DNA of 64,000 nucleotides from positions 558,001 through 622,000 of the forward strand of contig JAECQR010000001.1 in assembly GCA_015999765.1 (NCBI GenBank). Direction: 5' to 3'. Positions 49,878-58,248 of this stretch are shown one piece after another. The notes under the pieces are model-generated. The model had not been told where the DNA came from. It did not search any database and saw nothing but the letters and a program-made list of their open reading frames with translations. The DNA is from Flavobacteriia bacterium. GTDB taxonomy: Bacteria; Bacteroidota; Bacteroidia; Flavobacteriales; Weeksellaceae. The position numbers and the translations under genes were made by a program. Position 1 is the first letter of the stretch; each line of letters begins with the position of its first letter.

Positions 49878-50726
49878 TTATACAGTGTCCATAAAACTCT
49901 TTTCCACTTTGTTAAAGACTAAAGTGCCTATTGCGAGTAAAACGAAGATGATGGAGGAGCTTATTAATAAAAGCATCGGTGAGAAATCACCAGAGCCTAA
50001 CCAGCCATATTTGAAACATTCGAAAATTCCGGTAAGCGGATTATACATCGCGATTTTTTTCCATATTCCGGAAAGTGATGACAGGGGATAAATTACCGGT
50101 GTTGCGTACATAAAAAGACTTACCCCGAACCCCAATAGCATCTGTAAATCCCGGTATTTTGTGGTAAGTGACGAAACCAGCATCCCTGCACCCATCGCGA
50201 AAGCGGCCATTAACAGGACAAGAAAAGGTGTCGCCAATAACCATAGATTGGGATTGATATCGCCCTGAATCAGATAATAAATCCAAACCAAAAGGAAAAG
50301 GATAAACTGCACGCCAAAACGCATCAGATTAGAAATAACGATGGTGATCGGCATTACGAGACGCGGAAAGTACACTTTCCCGAAAATCGAAGCATTCGTC
50401 GTGAAAACCGACGAGGCACTTGTTAATGAGGTCGAAAAATAATTCCACAGCGTTACTCCGGAAAGATAAAATAGAATTTGTGGCAAACCATCTGTAGATA
50501 ACCCTGCAATTTTACCGAAGACGACAACGAAAACAATTGTTGTTAAAACAGGATTGATAAAAAACCAGACCGGACCCAATATCGTCTGCTTGAACGAAGA
50601 AACGAAATCCCGCTTCACAAACATGTAAACCAGATCCTTGTACCGCCAGACTTCCGCCAGTTTCAGGTCAAAAAGTGAATGCTTAGCCTCAATGGTTTCG
50701 GTCCATTGCTGTTGGGGTTCGCTCAT
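49878..50726 (-). CDS. wzm: Polysaccharide ABC exporter permease
   Basis: The 282-aa protein has about six membrane helices and the ABC-2 type features of Wzm/TagG exporters: YKDLVYMFVKRDFVSSFKQTILGPVWFFINPVLTTIVF near the N-terminus and MYATPVIYPLSSL near residue 210. Together with Wzt it should export a completed, lipid-linked polysaccharide across the inner membrane. That implies synthesis on the cytoplasmic face without a Wzx flippase, and none is seen in the window. A TATTTTTG box lies 22 nt upstream. Confidence 0.93.
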   Translation of the reverse strand: MSEPQQQWTETIEAKHSLFDLKLAEVWRYKDLVYMFVKRDFVSSFKQTILGPVWFFINPVLTTIVFVVVFGKIAGLSTDGLPQILFYLSGVTLWNYFSTSLTSASSVFTTNASIFGKVYFPRLVMPITIVISNLMRFGVQFILFLLVWIYYLIQGDINPNLWLLATPFLVLLMAAFAMGAGMLVSSLTTKYRDLQMLLGFGVSLFMYATPVIYPLSSLSGIWKKIAMYNPLTGIFECFKYGWLGSGDFSPMLLLISSSIIFVLLAIGTLVFNKVEKSFMDTV

Positions 50727-50748
50727 TTGTGAAAGAATAAATTTTTAT

Positions 50749-50756
50749 CAAAAATA
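50749..50756 (-). promoter_or_regulatory. Putative -7 box upstream of wzm
   Basis: TATTTTTG on the minus strand fits TAnnTTTG, 22 nt before the wzm ATG, in the 37-nt gap after the membrane protein gene. Confidence 0.35.
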
Positions 50757-50763
50757 GGGTAAA

Positions 50764-51741
50764 TTATTGAAATTTACGGATGCGAGTGCGACTCAGAAGA
50801 AGTGAAGTGAGAAATAGAGGAATATACAGCCGTATTTCGTAAAGTATTCCGGAGTAAAAACACATTAAAATGTAGGGAATAGAAAGAAGATGGAAAATGA
50901 TAATATTCCTGATGGAATCTCTGTCTTTTGCCACCATAAAAGGAAAAACAAAAAATACTAAACCGAATAATAACCCCAAAATGTTCTTAGGCTGAGTGAA
51001 ATTCTGTACTAAAAGATTACCGTCGCTGGTAGAAAAACTTTCGTTCATCAATCTCATGCCCAGATAAGCCACAAGAAACGAGATTCCTAAAACAGCAACC
51101 GGAATAATCGATTGCTTTTTAAGGCCAAATTTCGCCAAAAGTAATGTAGCCGCCAGCGAAATTGAAAGCGCTGAAGACTCTCTGTTTAAGGTTGAAATCA
51201 GCAGAATAAATCCCAGAACAATCAACTGCCCTGTTGAGCTTTTATTTAAATATTTAATGAGGATTAAGAGAAAGAGCATGAGAAAAAAATAGCTCGAGAT
51301 ATCATAAGGAACTATTACAAACTGAGACAGTCCGACAGTTAAAATGCTGAACGCTATCAAAAGAATTTTTTCTGATGAGGTTGCAACGAAGTTTTTAGTT
51401 TCAGTAATTAAAACCATCACCGCGGAGGTTAAAACCAGGAAAAATGTATTCAGCAAAAAGAAGGAGATATACATTTTTGGTTCTGCATCTGCGTCGAAAA
51501 ATTTCAGTTTAAAAATCGAATAATCGATGTCTAATGTTGAAAGGAATTCGTAAATCCATATCACGAAATAACCGCTTAAGATGCGGTATTGGTAGATCCC
51601 AGAACTGAACTGTTGCTGGAAATCTGTGTAATTTAAAATCTTCGAAGAATAAATATTTCCAAAAGAAAAATAAACAAAGCTGTTGACCGTGAAAGCCAGC
51701 AGCGCTGCAAAAATCAGTTTGGAAAATAAATTCAGTTTCAA
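50764..51741 (-). CDS. Polytopic membrane protein of unknown function in the polysaccharide locus (TTG start)
   Basis: The 325-aa protein has about nine or ten hydrophobic segments with few polar loops; the motif-like stretches are GIYQYRILSGYFVIW, TLNRESSAL and YEIRLYIPLF. It could be a polymerase-like or glycan-related integral membrane protein, but no known family was recognised. The start is TTG (KLNLFSKLIFAALL): no ATG or GTG occurs nearby upstream in frame, and the next ATG falls inside the chain. It lies 23 nt after ugd and 37 nt before wzm. Confidence 0.65.
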   Translation of the reverse strand: MKLNLFSKLIFAALLAFTVNSFVYFSFGNIYSSKILNYTDFQQQFSSGIYQYRILSGYFVIWIYEFLSTLDIDYSIFKLKFFDADAEPKMYISFFLLNTFFLVLTSAVMVLITETKNFVATSSEKILLIAFSILTVGLSQFVIVPYDISSYFFLMLFLLILIKYLNKSSTGQLIVLGFILLISTLNRESSALSISLAATLLLAKFGLKKQSIIPVAVLGISFLVAYLGMRLMNESFSTSDGNLLVQNFTQPKNILGLLFGLVFFVFPFMVAKDRDSIRNIIIFHLLSIPYILMCFYSGILYEIRLYIPLFLTSLLLSRTRIRKFQ

Positions 51742-51764
51742 ATTTTGTATGTTGTCTTGTTGTT

Positions 51765-53075
51765 TTATTCCACCGTTTTCCTGCCAATCGATTTGTAATA
51801 AAAGCCAGAATCTTCAACCTGCTCCAGTGCAAACATATTTCGGCCGTCGAAAATGGCTTTGTGATTCATTTTTTCGGCCATAAGGCTGAAGTTCGGATTC
51901 TTGAATTCGCTCCATTCAGTTGCGATCAAAAGGCAGTCGGCATTTTCCAGTGCCGAATACATATCCGGCGCGTAAGAGATTTTGTCCCCCAGTATTTTTC
52001 TTACATTTTCCTCAGCAATTGCATCGTAAGCATTTATTGAAGCCCCTTTCTCTAGTAAAATTTTAATATTGTCAAGCGACGAAGCTTCGCGGATATCATC
52101 AGTATTCGCTTTAAAAGCCAGTCCCCACAACGCAATTTTCTTACCCTGAAGATTTCCGCCAAAATATTTTTCAATTTCCGAAACCAGAATTACTTTCTGC
52201 GCCTGGTTTACATTTTCGGTCGCTTCCAGAATTTGGAAATCAAAGTTTTCTTTTTTTCCTGATTTAATCAAAGCTTTCACGTCTTTTGGAAAACAGCTTC
52301 CGCCGTAACCGATTCCCGGAAAGAGGAAACGGTGACCGATCCTGTCATCAGAACCCATTCCGAGACGCACTTTGTCCACATCTGCGCCAACTTTCTCGCA
52401 ATAATTAGCGATTTCGTTCATGAAAGTAATTTTGACGGCGAGAAAAGAATTTGCAGCGTATTTGGTAAGTTCCGAAGATTTCTCATCCATAAAAATAATC
52501 GGAATTCCGGTGTTGGTGAATGGCTGATAAATCTTTGCCATAATTTCTTTAGCCCGTTCCGATTCGCTTCCTACAACAACTCTTGCCGGATTCATAGAAT
52601 CTTCCACCGCAAAACCTTCACGCAGAAATTCGGGATTGGAAACGACATCGAAAGGAATATCAGTTTTAGCAGCAATAGTTTCCCGAACGATATCTGCAGT
52701 TCCTACCGGAACCGTGGATTTGTTTACGATTACTTTGTATGCTGTCATCATATCACCAATATTGTTGGCAACATTCAATACATAGGAAAGGTCAGCAGAG
52801 CCATCTTCGCCGGGTGGAGTGGGCAGCGCCAGATAAATGACTTCACTTTGGTCTAAAGCTTTCTTTAAATCGGTGGTGAAGAATAACCGCTGCGCCTGGA
52901 TGTTTCTCAGAAACATTTCTTCAAGCCCTGGTTCATAAATAGGAACGATTCCCTTTTTCATGGTTTCAACTTTTTCCGCATCGATGTCGACACAAAAAAC
53001 ATTGTTCCCCAATTCGGCTAAGGTTGTTCCCGTAACAAGGCCTACGTATCCCGTCCCTACAATTGTAATATTCAA
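51765..53075 (-). CDS. ugd: UDP-glucose 6-dehydrogenase (TTG start)
   Basis: The 436-aa enzyme oxidises UDP-glucose to UDP-glucuronic acid with two NAD+. It has the dinucleotide motif ITIVGTGYVGLVTGT, the substrate region NPEFLREGFAVEDSMNPARVVVG, and the catalytic cysteine in GIGYGGSCFPKDVKAL. UDP-glucuronate would supply an acidic sugar to the polysaccharide. The start is TTG, since a TAA lies in frame two codons before it and no ATG precedes the first strand. It is the first gene of the minus-strand locus, 101 nt from rimP's predicted ORF start and divergent from it. Confidence 0.95.
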   Translation of the reverse strand: MNITIVGTGYVGLVTGTTLAELGNNVFCVDIDAEKVETMKKGIVPIYEPGLEEMFLRNIQAQRLFFTTDLKKALDQSEVIYLALPTPPGEDGSADLSYVLNVANNIGDMMTAYKVIVNKSTVPVGTADIVRETIAAKTDIPFDVVSNPEFLREGFAVEDSMNPARVVVGSESERAKEIMAKIYQPFTNTGIPIIFMDEKSSELTKYAANSFLAVKITFMNEIANYCEKVGADVDKVRLGMGSDDRIGHRFLFPGIGYGGSCFPKDVKALIKSGKKENFDFQILEATENVNQAQKVILVSEIEKYFGGNLQGKKIALWGLAFKANTDDIREASSLDNIKILLEKGASINAYDAIAEENVRKILGDKISYAPDMYSALENADCLLIATEWSEFKNPNFSLMAEKMNHKAIFDGRNMFALEQVEDSGFYYKSIGRKTVE

Positions 53076-53098
53076 AATTAATCGTTTTAAAACTCATG

Positions 53099-53106
53099 CA
53101 AATATA
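53099..53106 (-). promoter_or_regulatory. Putative -7 box of the polysaccharide operon (ugd)
   Basis: TATATTTG on the minus strand, 23 nt before the TTG start. The -33 region is weak. It is the most upstream promoter-like site of the locus. Confidence 0.45.
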
Positions 53107-53156
53107 AATAAATTAGCGCTTGTTGCTGATTATGAATAAGTGATTCTTTAAGGAGT

Positions 53157-53187
53157 TTTGCAGTATTATCAAAAATGTGTATATTTG
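53157..53187 (+). promoter_or_regulatory. rimP operon promoter, TTTG-N19-TATATTTG
   Basis: TTTG at 53157-53160 and TATATTTG at 53180-53187 are separated by exactly 19 nt, a full match to the Bacteroidota housekeeping consensus. Transcription should start near 53192. Confidence 0.8.
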
Positions 53188-53207
53188 CATCGGATTTACG
53201 GATAAAC

Positions 53208-53243
53208 ATGAAAAGGCCTTCGCAAGAATGCCTTTTTTCGTAA
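53208..53243 (+). promoter_or_regulatory. Leader hairpin with T-run and an 11-codon upstream ORF
   Basis: AAAAGGC pairs with GCCTTTT, with an inner CTT/AAG stem, and the right arm runs into TTTTTT, like an intrinsic terminator. The ATG at 53208 opens an 11-codon ORF (MKRPSQECLFS) that spans the hairpin and ends 14 nt before rimP. The whole element lies in the predicted leader, about 15 nt after the start site. Confidence 0.5.
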
Positions 53244-53257
53244 CTCAAATTAAGGAT

Positions 53258-53725
53258 ATGGAATTTAGAAAGAAGATAGAAGAACTGCTGAGCGGTTTTC
53301 TGGAAGAAAGAAAAGATTTATTTCTGGTCGATTTGAAATTTTCGGCGGCCGACGATATTACGGTAATTCTTGATGGAGATCAGGGAGTTACACTGCAGGA
53401 TTGTCTTGATGCAAGCCGTGCAATTGAATTTAATGTAGACCGCGAAGAACATGATTTTGCTCTTCAGGTGATGAGTGCAGGTTTAAGCGAGCCTTTAACC
53501 ACACCACGACAGTACAGAAAAAATATTGGACGAGAACTCGATCTTTTAATGACAGATTCTACCAAAATTGAAGGTGAACTTGCAAAAGTAGAAGAGGATA
53601 AAATCACACTCATCTTAAGATACCGTAAACCGAAAGAGATCGGGAAAGGAAAAGTAGATGTGGTTGAAGAGAAAGAAATTCCGTACACCGAGATTAAAAA
53701 AGCACTCGTAACAATAAAATTTTAA
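53258..53725 (+). CDS. rimP: Ribosome maturation factor RimP
   Basis: The ORF track starts 27 codons earlier, but that start would lie upstream of the predicted transcription start. The ATG at 53258 (155 aa, MEFRKKIEELLSGFLEERKDLFLVDLKF) gives the normal size and is preceded by AAGGAT. The features LVDLKFSAADDITVILDGDQGVTLQDCLDASRAIEF and EVMSAGLSEPLTTPRQYRKNIGR-like text match RimP, which helps mature the 30S subunit. It begins the rimP-nusA-infB operon, with nusA 55 nt downstream. Confidence 0.95.
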   Translation: MEFRKKIEELLSGFLEERKDLFLVDLKFSAADDITVILDGDQGVTLQDCLDASRAIEFNVDREEHDFALQVMSAGLSEPLTTPRQYRKNIGRELDLLMTDSTKIEGELAKVEEDKITLILRYRKPKEIGKGKVDVVEEKEIPYTEIKKALVTIKF

Positions 53726-53780
53726 TAACAAATAGATGAAAAGATGCCTTGGCAGCTGACATCACTTATCACTTATACAT

Positions 53781-55028
53781 ATGGACGGTTTAGCATTAAT
53801 TGAAGCATTTGGCGATTTCAAGGAAGAAAAAAGCATCAGCAAGATTGATCTGATGGCGATTATCGAAGACTCGCTTAAGACTTTATTAAGAAAGAGATTT
53901 GATTCTGATGATCATTTCGACGTTATCGTAAACCCTGACAAGGGAGATTTCCAGATATTTTTGAATAAAACCATCGTTGAAGATGATATGTCCGAAGATG
54001 ATGATTTAGAAATCGAAATCTCAGAGGCAAAGAAAATTGACCCTACTTTTGAAGTTGGCGAAGATTTTACTGTTGAAATTCCGATTGAAAAATTAGGGAG
54101 AAGAAGTATCCTTACGCTGAAGCAGATTTTATCTACCAAACTTCAGGAGCATAACAATGCTGTTTTGTATGAGGAATTCAAGGATAAGATTGGCGAAATT
54201 GTTGTAGGTGAAGTTCACCACATCCGTCACAAGCACGTCATTCTGCTTGATGATGAAGATAACGAGTTCATATTGCCTAAAGAAAACCAGATTCCTTCCG
54301 ATTTCTTTAAAAAAGGTGAAAGCATTCGTGCAATCGTAGAAAGTGTTGATTTTAAAGGGTCAAAACCTCAGATCATCGTTTCCAGAACAGCTCCGAAATT
54401 TTTGGAGAAATTGCTTGAGCTTGAAATTCCTGAAATCCAGGACGGCACCATTATTCTTAAAAAAGTGGTGAGAATTCCGGGTGAAAAAGCTAAGATTGCA
54501 GTAGATGCCTATGATGACAGAATTGATCCGGTAGGAGCTTGTGTTGGAGTTAAAGGATCCAGAATTCATGGTGTAGTACGTGAACTGAAGAATGAAAATA
54601 TTGATGTAATTCAGTGGTCCAAAAACCCTGAAATCATGGTGAAAAGAGCCTTAGGAAATATCACCATTAATAAGATTGATATTAATCCGGAAACCATGTA
54701 TGCAATGGTTTACACCCCTGTGGAAGAAATTTCAAGAGTGATCGGAAAACAGGGACAGAATATCAGACTGGCGTCCTGGTTAAGCGGCTACGAGATTGAT
54801 GTGTACAGAGAATCCAGCGAAGATGATGACGTAGAACTGAAAGAATTCGCAGGTTCAGATGCTGGAGATATCGAGCAGTGGATCATCGACGAATTCCAGA
54901 AAGTGGGCCTTACCACCGCAAAAAGTATTTTAGATAAAGATACCGAAGCACTTCTGAAAATGGTTGACCTGGAAGAAGAAACGATTGAAGAAGTAAAACA
55001 GATTTTGAAGGAGGAGTTTGAAGACTAA
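53781..55028 (+). CDS. nusA: Transcription termination/antitermination factor NusA
   Basis: The 415-aa protein has the N-terminal RNA polymerase-binding domain (to about residue 125), an S1 domain (about 130-200, VGEVHHIRHKHVILLDDEDNEFILPKENQ), and two KH domains (GVKGSRIHGVVRELKNENIDVIQW near 255 and RVIGKQGQNIRLASWLSGYEIDVYRE near 320). The acidic C-terminal repeats of E. coli NusA are absent, as is usual in this phylum. In E. coli NusA controls its own operon at leader terminators. infB follows by 73 nt. Confidence 0.96.
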   Translation: MDGLALIEAFGDFKEEKSISKIDLMAIIEDSLKTLLRKRFDSDDHFDVIVNPDKGDFQIFLNKTIVEDDMSEDDDLEIEISEAKKIDPTFEVGEDFTVEIPIEKLGRRSILTLKQILSTKLQEHNNAVLYEEFKDKIGEIVVGEVHHIRHKHVILLDDEDNEFILPKENQIPSDFFKKGESIRAIVESVDFKGSKPQIIVSRTAPKFLEKLLELEIPEIQDGTIILKKVVRIPGEKAKIAVDAYDDRIDPVGACVGVKGSRIHGVVRELKNENIDVIQWSKNPEIMVKRALGNITINKIDINPETMYAMVYTPVEEISRVIGKQGQNIRLASWLSGYEIDVYRESSEDDDVELKEFAGSDAGDIEQWIIDEFQKVGLTTAKSILDKDTEALLKMVDLEEETIEEVKQILKEEFED

Positions 55029-55101
55029 TCCCTGAAAATACCCAGAGTAATGTTAAAATAAGTAACTTTACCAAAAATTAAAACAAAAGTATAAATTATA
55101 C

Positions 55102-57963
55102 ATGCCCAAAATTAGATTAAACAAAGCGGTTAAGGAATTTAATATTTCGATGACAAGACTGGTAGAATTTCTTCAGTCCAAAGGAATCGAAGTAGAAAGC
55201 AATCCGAACGCTCAATTGGAAGAATCGGCATATTCTGCATTAGAAGCTGAGTTCGCAAAAGACGGTGAACAGAGAAAAGCTTCTCATGAGGTCGTGATGA
55301 TTAAAGTTCCGGAAGAAAAACTGGAAATTGAACCTTCAAAACCTGAGGTAATAAGAGCCAAAACAAGTCTGAGACCCGAAACAAAAGTTTTGGGTAAGAT
55401 TGATTTGGAGCCTAAGAAGCCTGAAGTTCCGGCAGCAAAAGAACCGGAACCGGAAGTTAAGGAAGCGCCAGTGGTACTTCATACTCCTGCTGCCGAAAAA
55501 CAGGAATTTAAGGTTTTAGATAAAATCGACCTTTCGCAAATTGAAGGCAATAAGCCTAAATCTTCTAAAAAAGATCAACCAGCAAAAGAAGAGGAGAAGC
55601 CTGTGGCAAAAGCTGAAGAAGCTCCTGCTCCAAAGGTTGAAACTCCCGCTCCGGCTGTAGAAAAATCTCCTGCACCTGTGGAAGAGGTTCCAGCTACAGA
55701 AGAAGCCCAGTCCGATAAAATTGAAACAGTTTATCAAAAGCTGGAAGGGGTGAAGATTTTAAAGCAAACCGTTGACCTTTCCCAGTTCAATAAACCGAAA
55801 CCTCAGGGAGGAGCCAACAGTGCGGCTGCAAAGAAGAAAAGAAAACGTATTGAAAAACCTAATGCACCGGGCACAGGAACAACTGGACAAGGTGGAACCC
55901 AACAGGGTAACCGTCCACCAGGTCAGGGTGGCAACCGTCCGCCAGGACAGGGAAATAACCGTCCGGGTCAGGGTGGCAACAGACCGGGCTATCAAGGCGG
56001 CGGAAACGCCGGAAAAGGTGGCAGCCGAAGAGGTGCTCCTACGATGCCTGTGGAATTGACCGATGAACAGGTTAAAAATCAGATTAAAGAAACTTTAGAA
56101 AAACTGACCAGTAAAGGCGGTAAAAATAAAGGAGCAAAATACAGAAAAGAGAAAAGAGTCTACAGAAGAGAGCAGGATGAACTCCAGCAGGAAATGGATG
56201 CTGCCGACAGAACGCTGAAGGTTACGGAATTTATTACCGTAGGCGAATTGGCGAGTTTAATGAACGTAAGCCCGACAGAAGTAATTTCTGCATGTTTCTC
56301 TTTAGGCGTTATGGTAACTATGAATCAGCGTTTAGAAGCTGATACGTTGTTGCTTGTAGCCGATGAATTCGGTTATAAAATTGAATTCTCCGATGCAGAT
56401 CTTGAAGAATCTGCGATTGAAGAAGATACTGATACCGCAGAGGATTTATTGCCGCGTGCGCCAATCGTTACCGTAATGGGACACGTTGACCACGGTAAAA
56501 CTTCTTTACTCGATTATATCAGAAAAACTAACGTAATTGCCGGTGAATCCGGAGGTATTACCCAACACATCGGTGCTTATAACGTTAAGCTGGAAAACGG
56601 TCAGCGAATTACATTCCTTGATACTCCGGGTCACGAAGCATTTACCGCGATGAGAGCCAGAGGTGCACAGATTACCGATATTGCTATTATCGTAATTGCT
56701 GCCGATGATGATGTGATGCCGCAGACGAAAGAAGCAATTTCCCACGCACAGGCAGCGGGAGTTCCGATGATTATTGCGCTGAACAAAGTAGATAAACCAA
56801 ACTCGAACCCTGATAATATCCGCCAGCAACTTTCTGCCATGAATGTTTTGGTAGAAGAATGGGGCGGTAATATTCAGTGTCAGGAAGTTTCTGCGAAATT
56901 TGGTAATAATATGGATGCTTTGCTTGAAAAAGTATTGCTTCAGGCAGAAATGTTGGAATTAAAGGCCAATCCTAACAAAAATGCTCAGGGAGTTGTGATC
57001 GAAGCTTCTTTGGATAAAGGAAGAGGATACATTTCCACGATCCTTGTTCAGAGCGGAACTCTTAAAGTAGGTGATTACATTCTTGCCGGAAAAAATCACG
57101 GTAAAGTGAAGGCTATGCTTGATGAAAGAGGGAAACCGATGGAGACTGCTGGTCCTTCAATTCCAGTTACTATTCTGGGTCTTGACGGCGCGCCTACTGC
57201 AGGAGACAAGTTCAGAGTTTTTGAAGATGAAAGAGAGGCGAAAACAATCGCAACCAAGCGTGAACAGTTACAGAGAGAGCAGTCGATCAGAACTAAGAAA
57301 CACCTTACGTTGGATGAACTGGGCAGACGTATTGCTTTGGGAGATTTCAAAGAACTCAATATTATCCTTAAAGGTGACGTTGACGGTTCTGTGGAGGCGC
57401 TTTCAGATCAGTTACAAAGGCTTTCAACCGAAGAGATCAGCATCAATATCATTCATAAAGGAGTTGGTCAGATTACCGAATCCGACGTACTTCTTGCAGC
57501 TGCATCCGATGCGATTATGATTGGATTCAACGTAAGAGCTGGTGTAAATGCAAAAGATCTTGCTGACAAAGAAGAAATCGAAATCAGAACTTACTCAATC
57601 ATCTATAAGGCCATCGATGAAGTGAAGGAAGCGATGGAAGGTATGCTGTCTCCGGAAATTCAGGAGCAGGTGATCGGTAACGTAGAAATACGTGAAACCT
57701 TTAAGATCACTAAAGTCGGTACTATTGCAGGATGTATGGTTCTCACCGGAAAAGTAACCCGAAATTCCAAAATCCGATTACTGCGCGACGGTATCGTTAA
57801 ATTTGATGGCGAACTCGAAAGTTTGAAGCGTTTCAAAGACGATGTGAAGGAAGTAACCAAAGGTTATGAATGTGGACTGAATATTAAAGGATACAACGAC
57901 ATTGAAGTTGGTGATATTCTGGAAGTGTATGAAGAAGTGGCGGTTAAGAAAAAATTAAAGTAA
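55102..57963 (+). CDS. infB: Translation initiation factor IF-2
   Basis: The 953-aa GTPase places fMet-tRNA on the 30S subunit. It has an N-terminal helical domain ([17 protein letters not shown]), then a long disordered Pro/Glu/Lys part and a Gly/Arg/Pro/Gln stretch (about 250-315). Another N2-like domain follows near residue 375 ([16 protein letters not shown]), then the G domain with [11 protein letters not shown] near 460, [11 protein letters not shown] and NKVDKPNSN, and domains II-IV. The length is usual for Bacteroidota. A strong terminator ends the operon. Confidence 0.97.
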   Translation: MPKIRLNKAVKEFNISMTRLVEFLQSKGIEVESNPNAQLEESAYSALEAEFAKDGEQRKASHEVVMIKVPEEKLEIEPSKPEVIRAKTSLRPETKVLGKIDLEPKKPEVPAAKEPEPEVKEAPVVLHTPAAEKQEFKVLDKIDLSQIEGNKPKSSKKDQPAKEEEKPVAKAEEAPAPKVETPAPAVEKSPAPVEEVPATEEAQSDKIETVYQKLEGVKILKQTVDLSQFNKPKPQGGANSAAAKKKRKRIEKPNAPGTGTTGQGGTQQGNRPPGQGGNRPPGQGNNRPGQGGNRPGYQGGGNAGKGGSRRGAPTMPVELTDEQVKNQIKETLEKLTSKGGKNKGAKYRKEKRVYRREQDELQQEMDAADRTLKVTEFITVGELASLMNVSPTEVISACFSLGVMVTMNQRLEADTLLLVADEFGYKIEFSDADLEESAIEEDTDTAEDLLPRAPIVTVMGHVDHGKTSLLDYIRKTNVIAGESGGITQHIGAYNVKLENGQRITFLDTPGHEAFTAMRARGAQITDIAIIVIAADDDVMPQTKEAISHAQAAGVPMIIALNKVDKPNSNPDNIRQQLSAMNVLVEEWGGNIQCQEVSAKFGNNMDALLEKVLLQAEMLELKANPNKNAQGVVIEASLDKGRGYISTILVQSGTLKVGDYILAGKNHGKVKAMLDERGKPMETAGPSIPVTILGLDGAPTAGDKFRVFEDEREAKTIATKREQLQREQSIRTKKHLTLDELGRRIALGDFKELNIILKGDVDGSVEALSDQLQRLSTEEISINIIHKGVGQITESDVLLAAASDAIMIGFNVRAGVNAKDLADKEEIEIRTYSIIYKAIDEVKEAMEGMLSPEIQEQVIGNVEIRETFKITKVGTIAGCMVLTGKVTRNSKIRLLRDGIVKFDGELESLKRFKDDVKEVTKGYECGLNIKGYNDIEVGDILEVYEEVAVKKKLK
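55906..55998 (+). repeat. In-frame 24-bp repeat inside infB
   Basis: Four units of 24, 24, 21 and 24 bp encode [23 protein letters not shown] and GNRPGYQG. The third unit has lost one codon. The array lies in the disordered linker before the N2 domain and could vary in length between strains. Confidence 0.8.
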
Positions 57964-57982
57964 CCATCAACTATATAAAAGA

Positions 57983-58009
57983 AGCCTGCAGAAATGCAGG
58001 CTTTTTTTT
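57983..58009 (+). terminator. Terminator after infB
   Basis: The 8-bp stem AGCCTGCA/TGCAGGCT with GAAA tetraloop is followed by eight T. Confidence 0.92.
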
Positions 58010-58189
58010 ATGCTGGAAATGGCTTATTGTTAAATTTTAAAAAAAAGTTGAATTGTAAATTTTTTATTTTTTTTTTGATTTGTCTGCAATAAAGAAAATT
58101 AAAAAATGGAATCATTAACACAATCTTATGACTTTCTTTAAAACCGTATGAATACGGTATTCCCTTGTTTTTTAGAATGCCTTTACAGG

Positions 58190-58221
58190 TTTGCTAATGT
58201 TAATTAAAATTAACATATTTG
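58190..58221 (+). promoter_or_regulatory. Promoter of the first susC with an internal inverted repeat
   Basis: TTTG at 58190-58193 and CATATTTG at 58214-58221 (20 nt apart) match the Bacteroidota boxes with one change. Between and overlapping them, ATGTTAA (58197-58203) and TTAACAT (58210-58216) form a 7-bp inverted repeat around a 6-nt spacer, a possible operator. The rest of the 285-bp gap before the gene holds the infB terminator and AT-rich DNA, plus a short hairpin ACCGTA/TACGGT at 58143-58158. Confidence 0.6.
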
Positions 58222-58248
58222 CGCTAATAATATTAAAAAAGTGTTAAT

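Noticed and set aside
53177-53257. 27-residue N-terminal extension of RimP in the ORF track
   Set aside because: It would start at or before the predicted transcription start and spans the hairpin; the downstream ATG with AAGGAT gives the normal RimP size.
53726-53780. Two copies of TCACTTA between rimP and nusA as a repeat element
   Set aside because: Only two 7-bp copies are present, which is expected by chance in AT-rich intergenic DNA.
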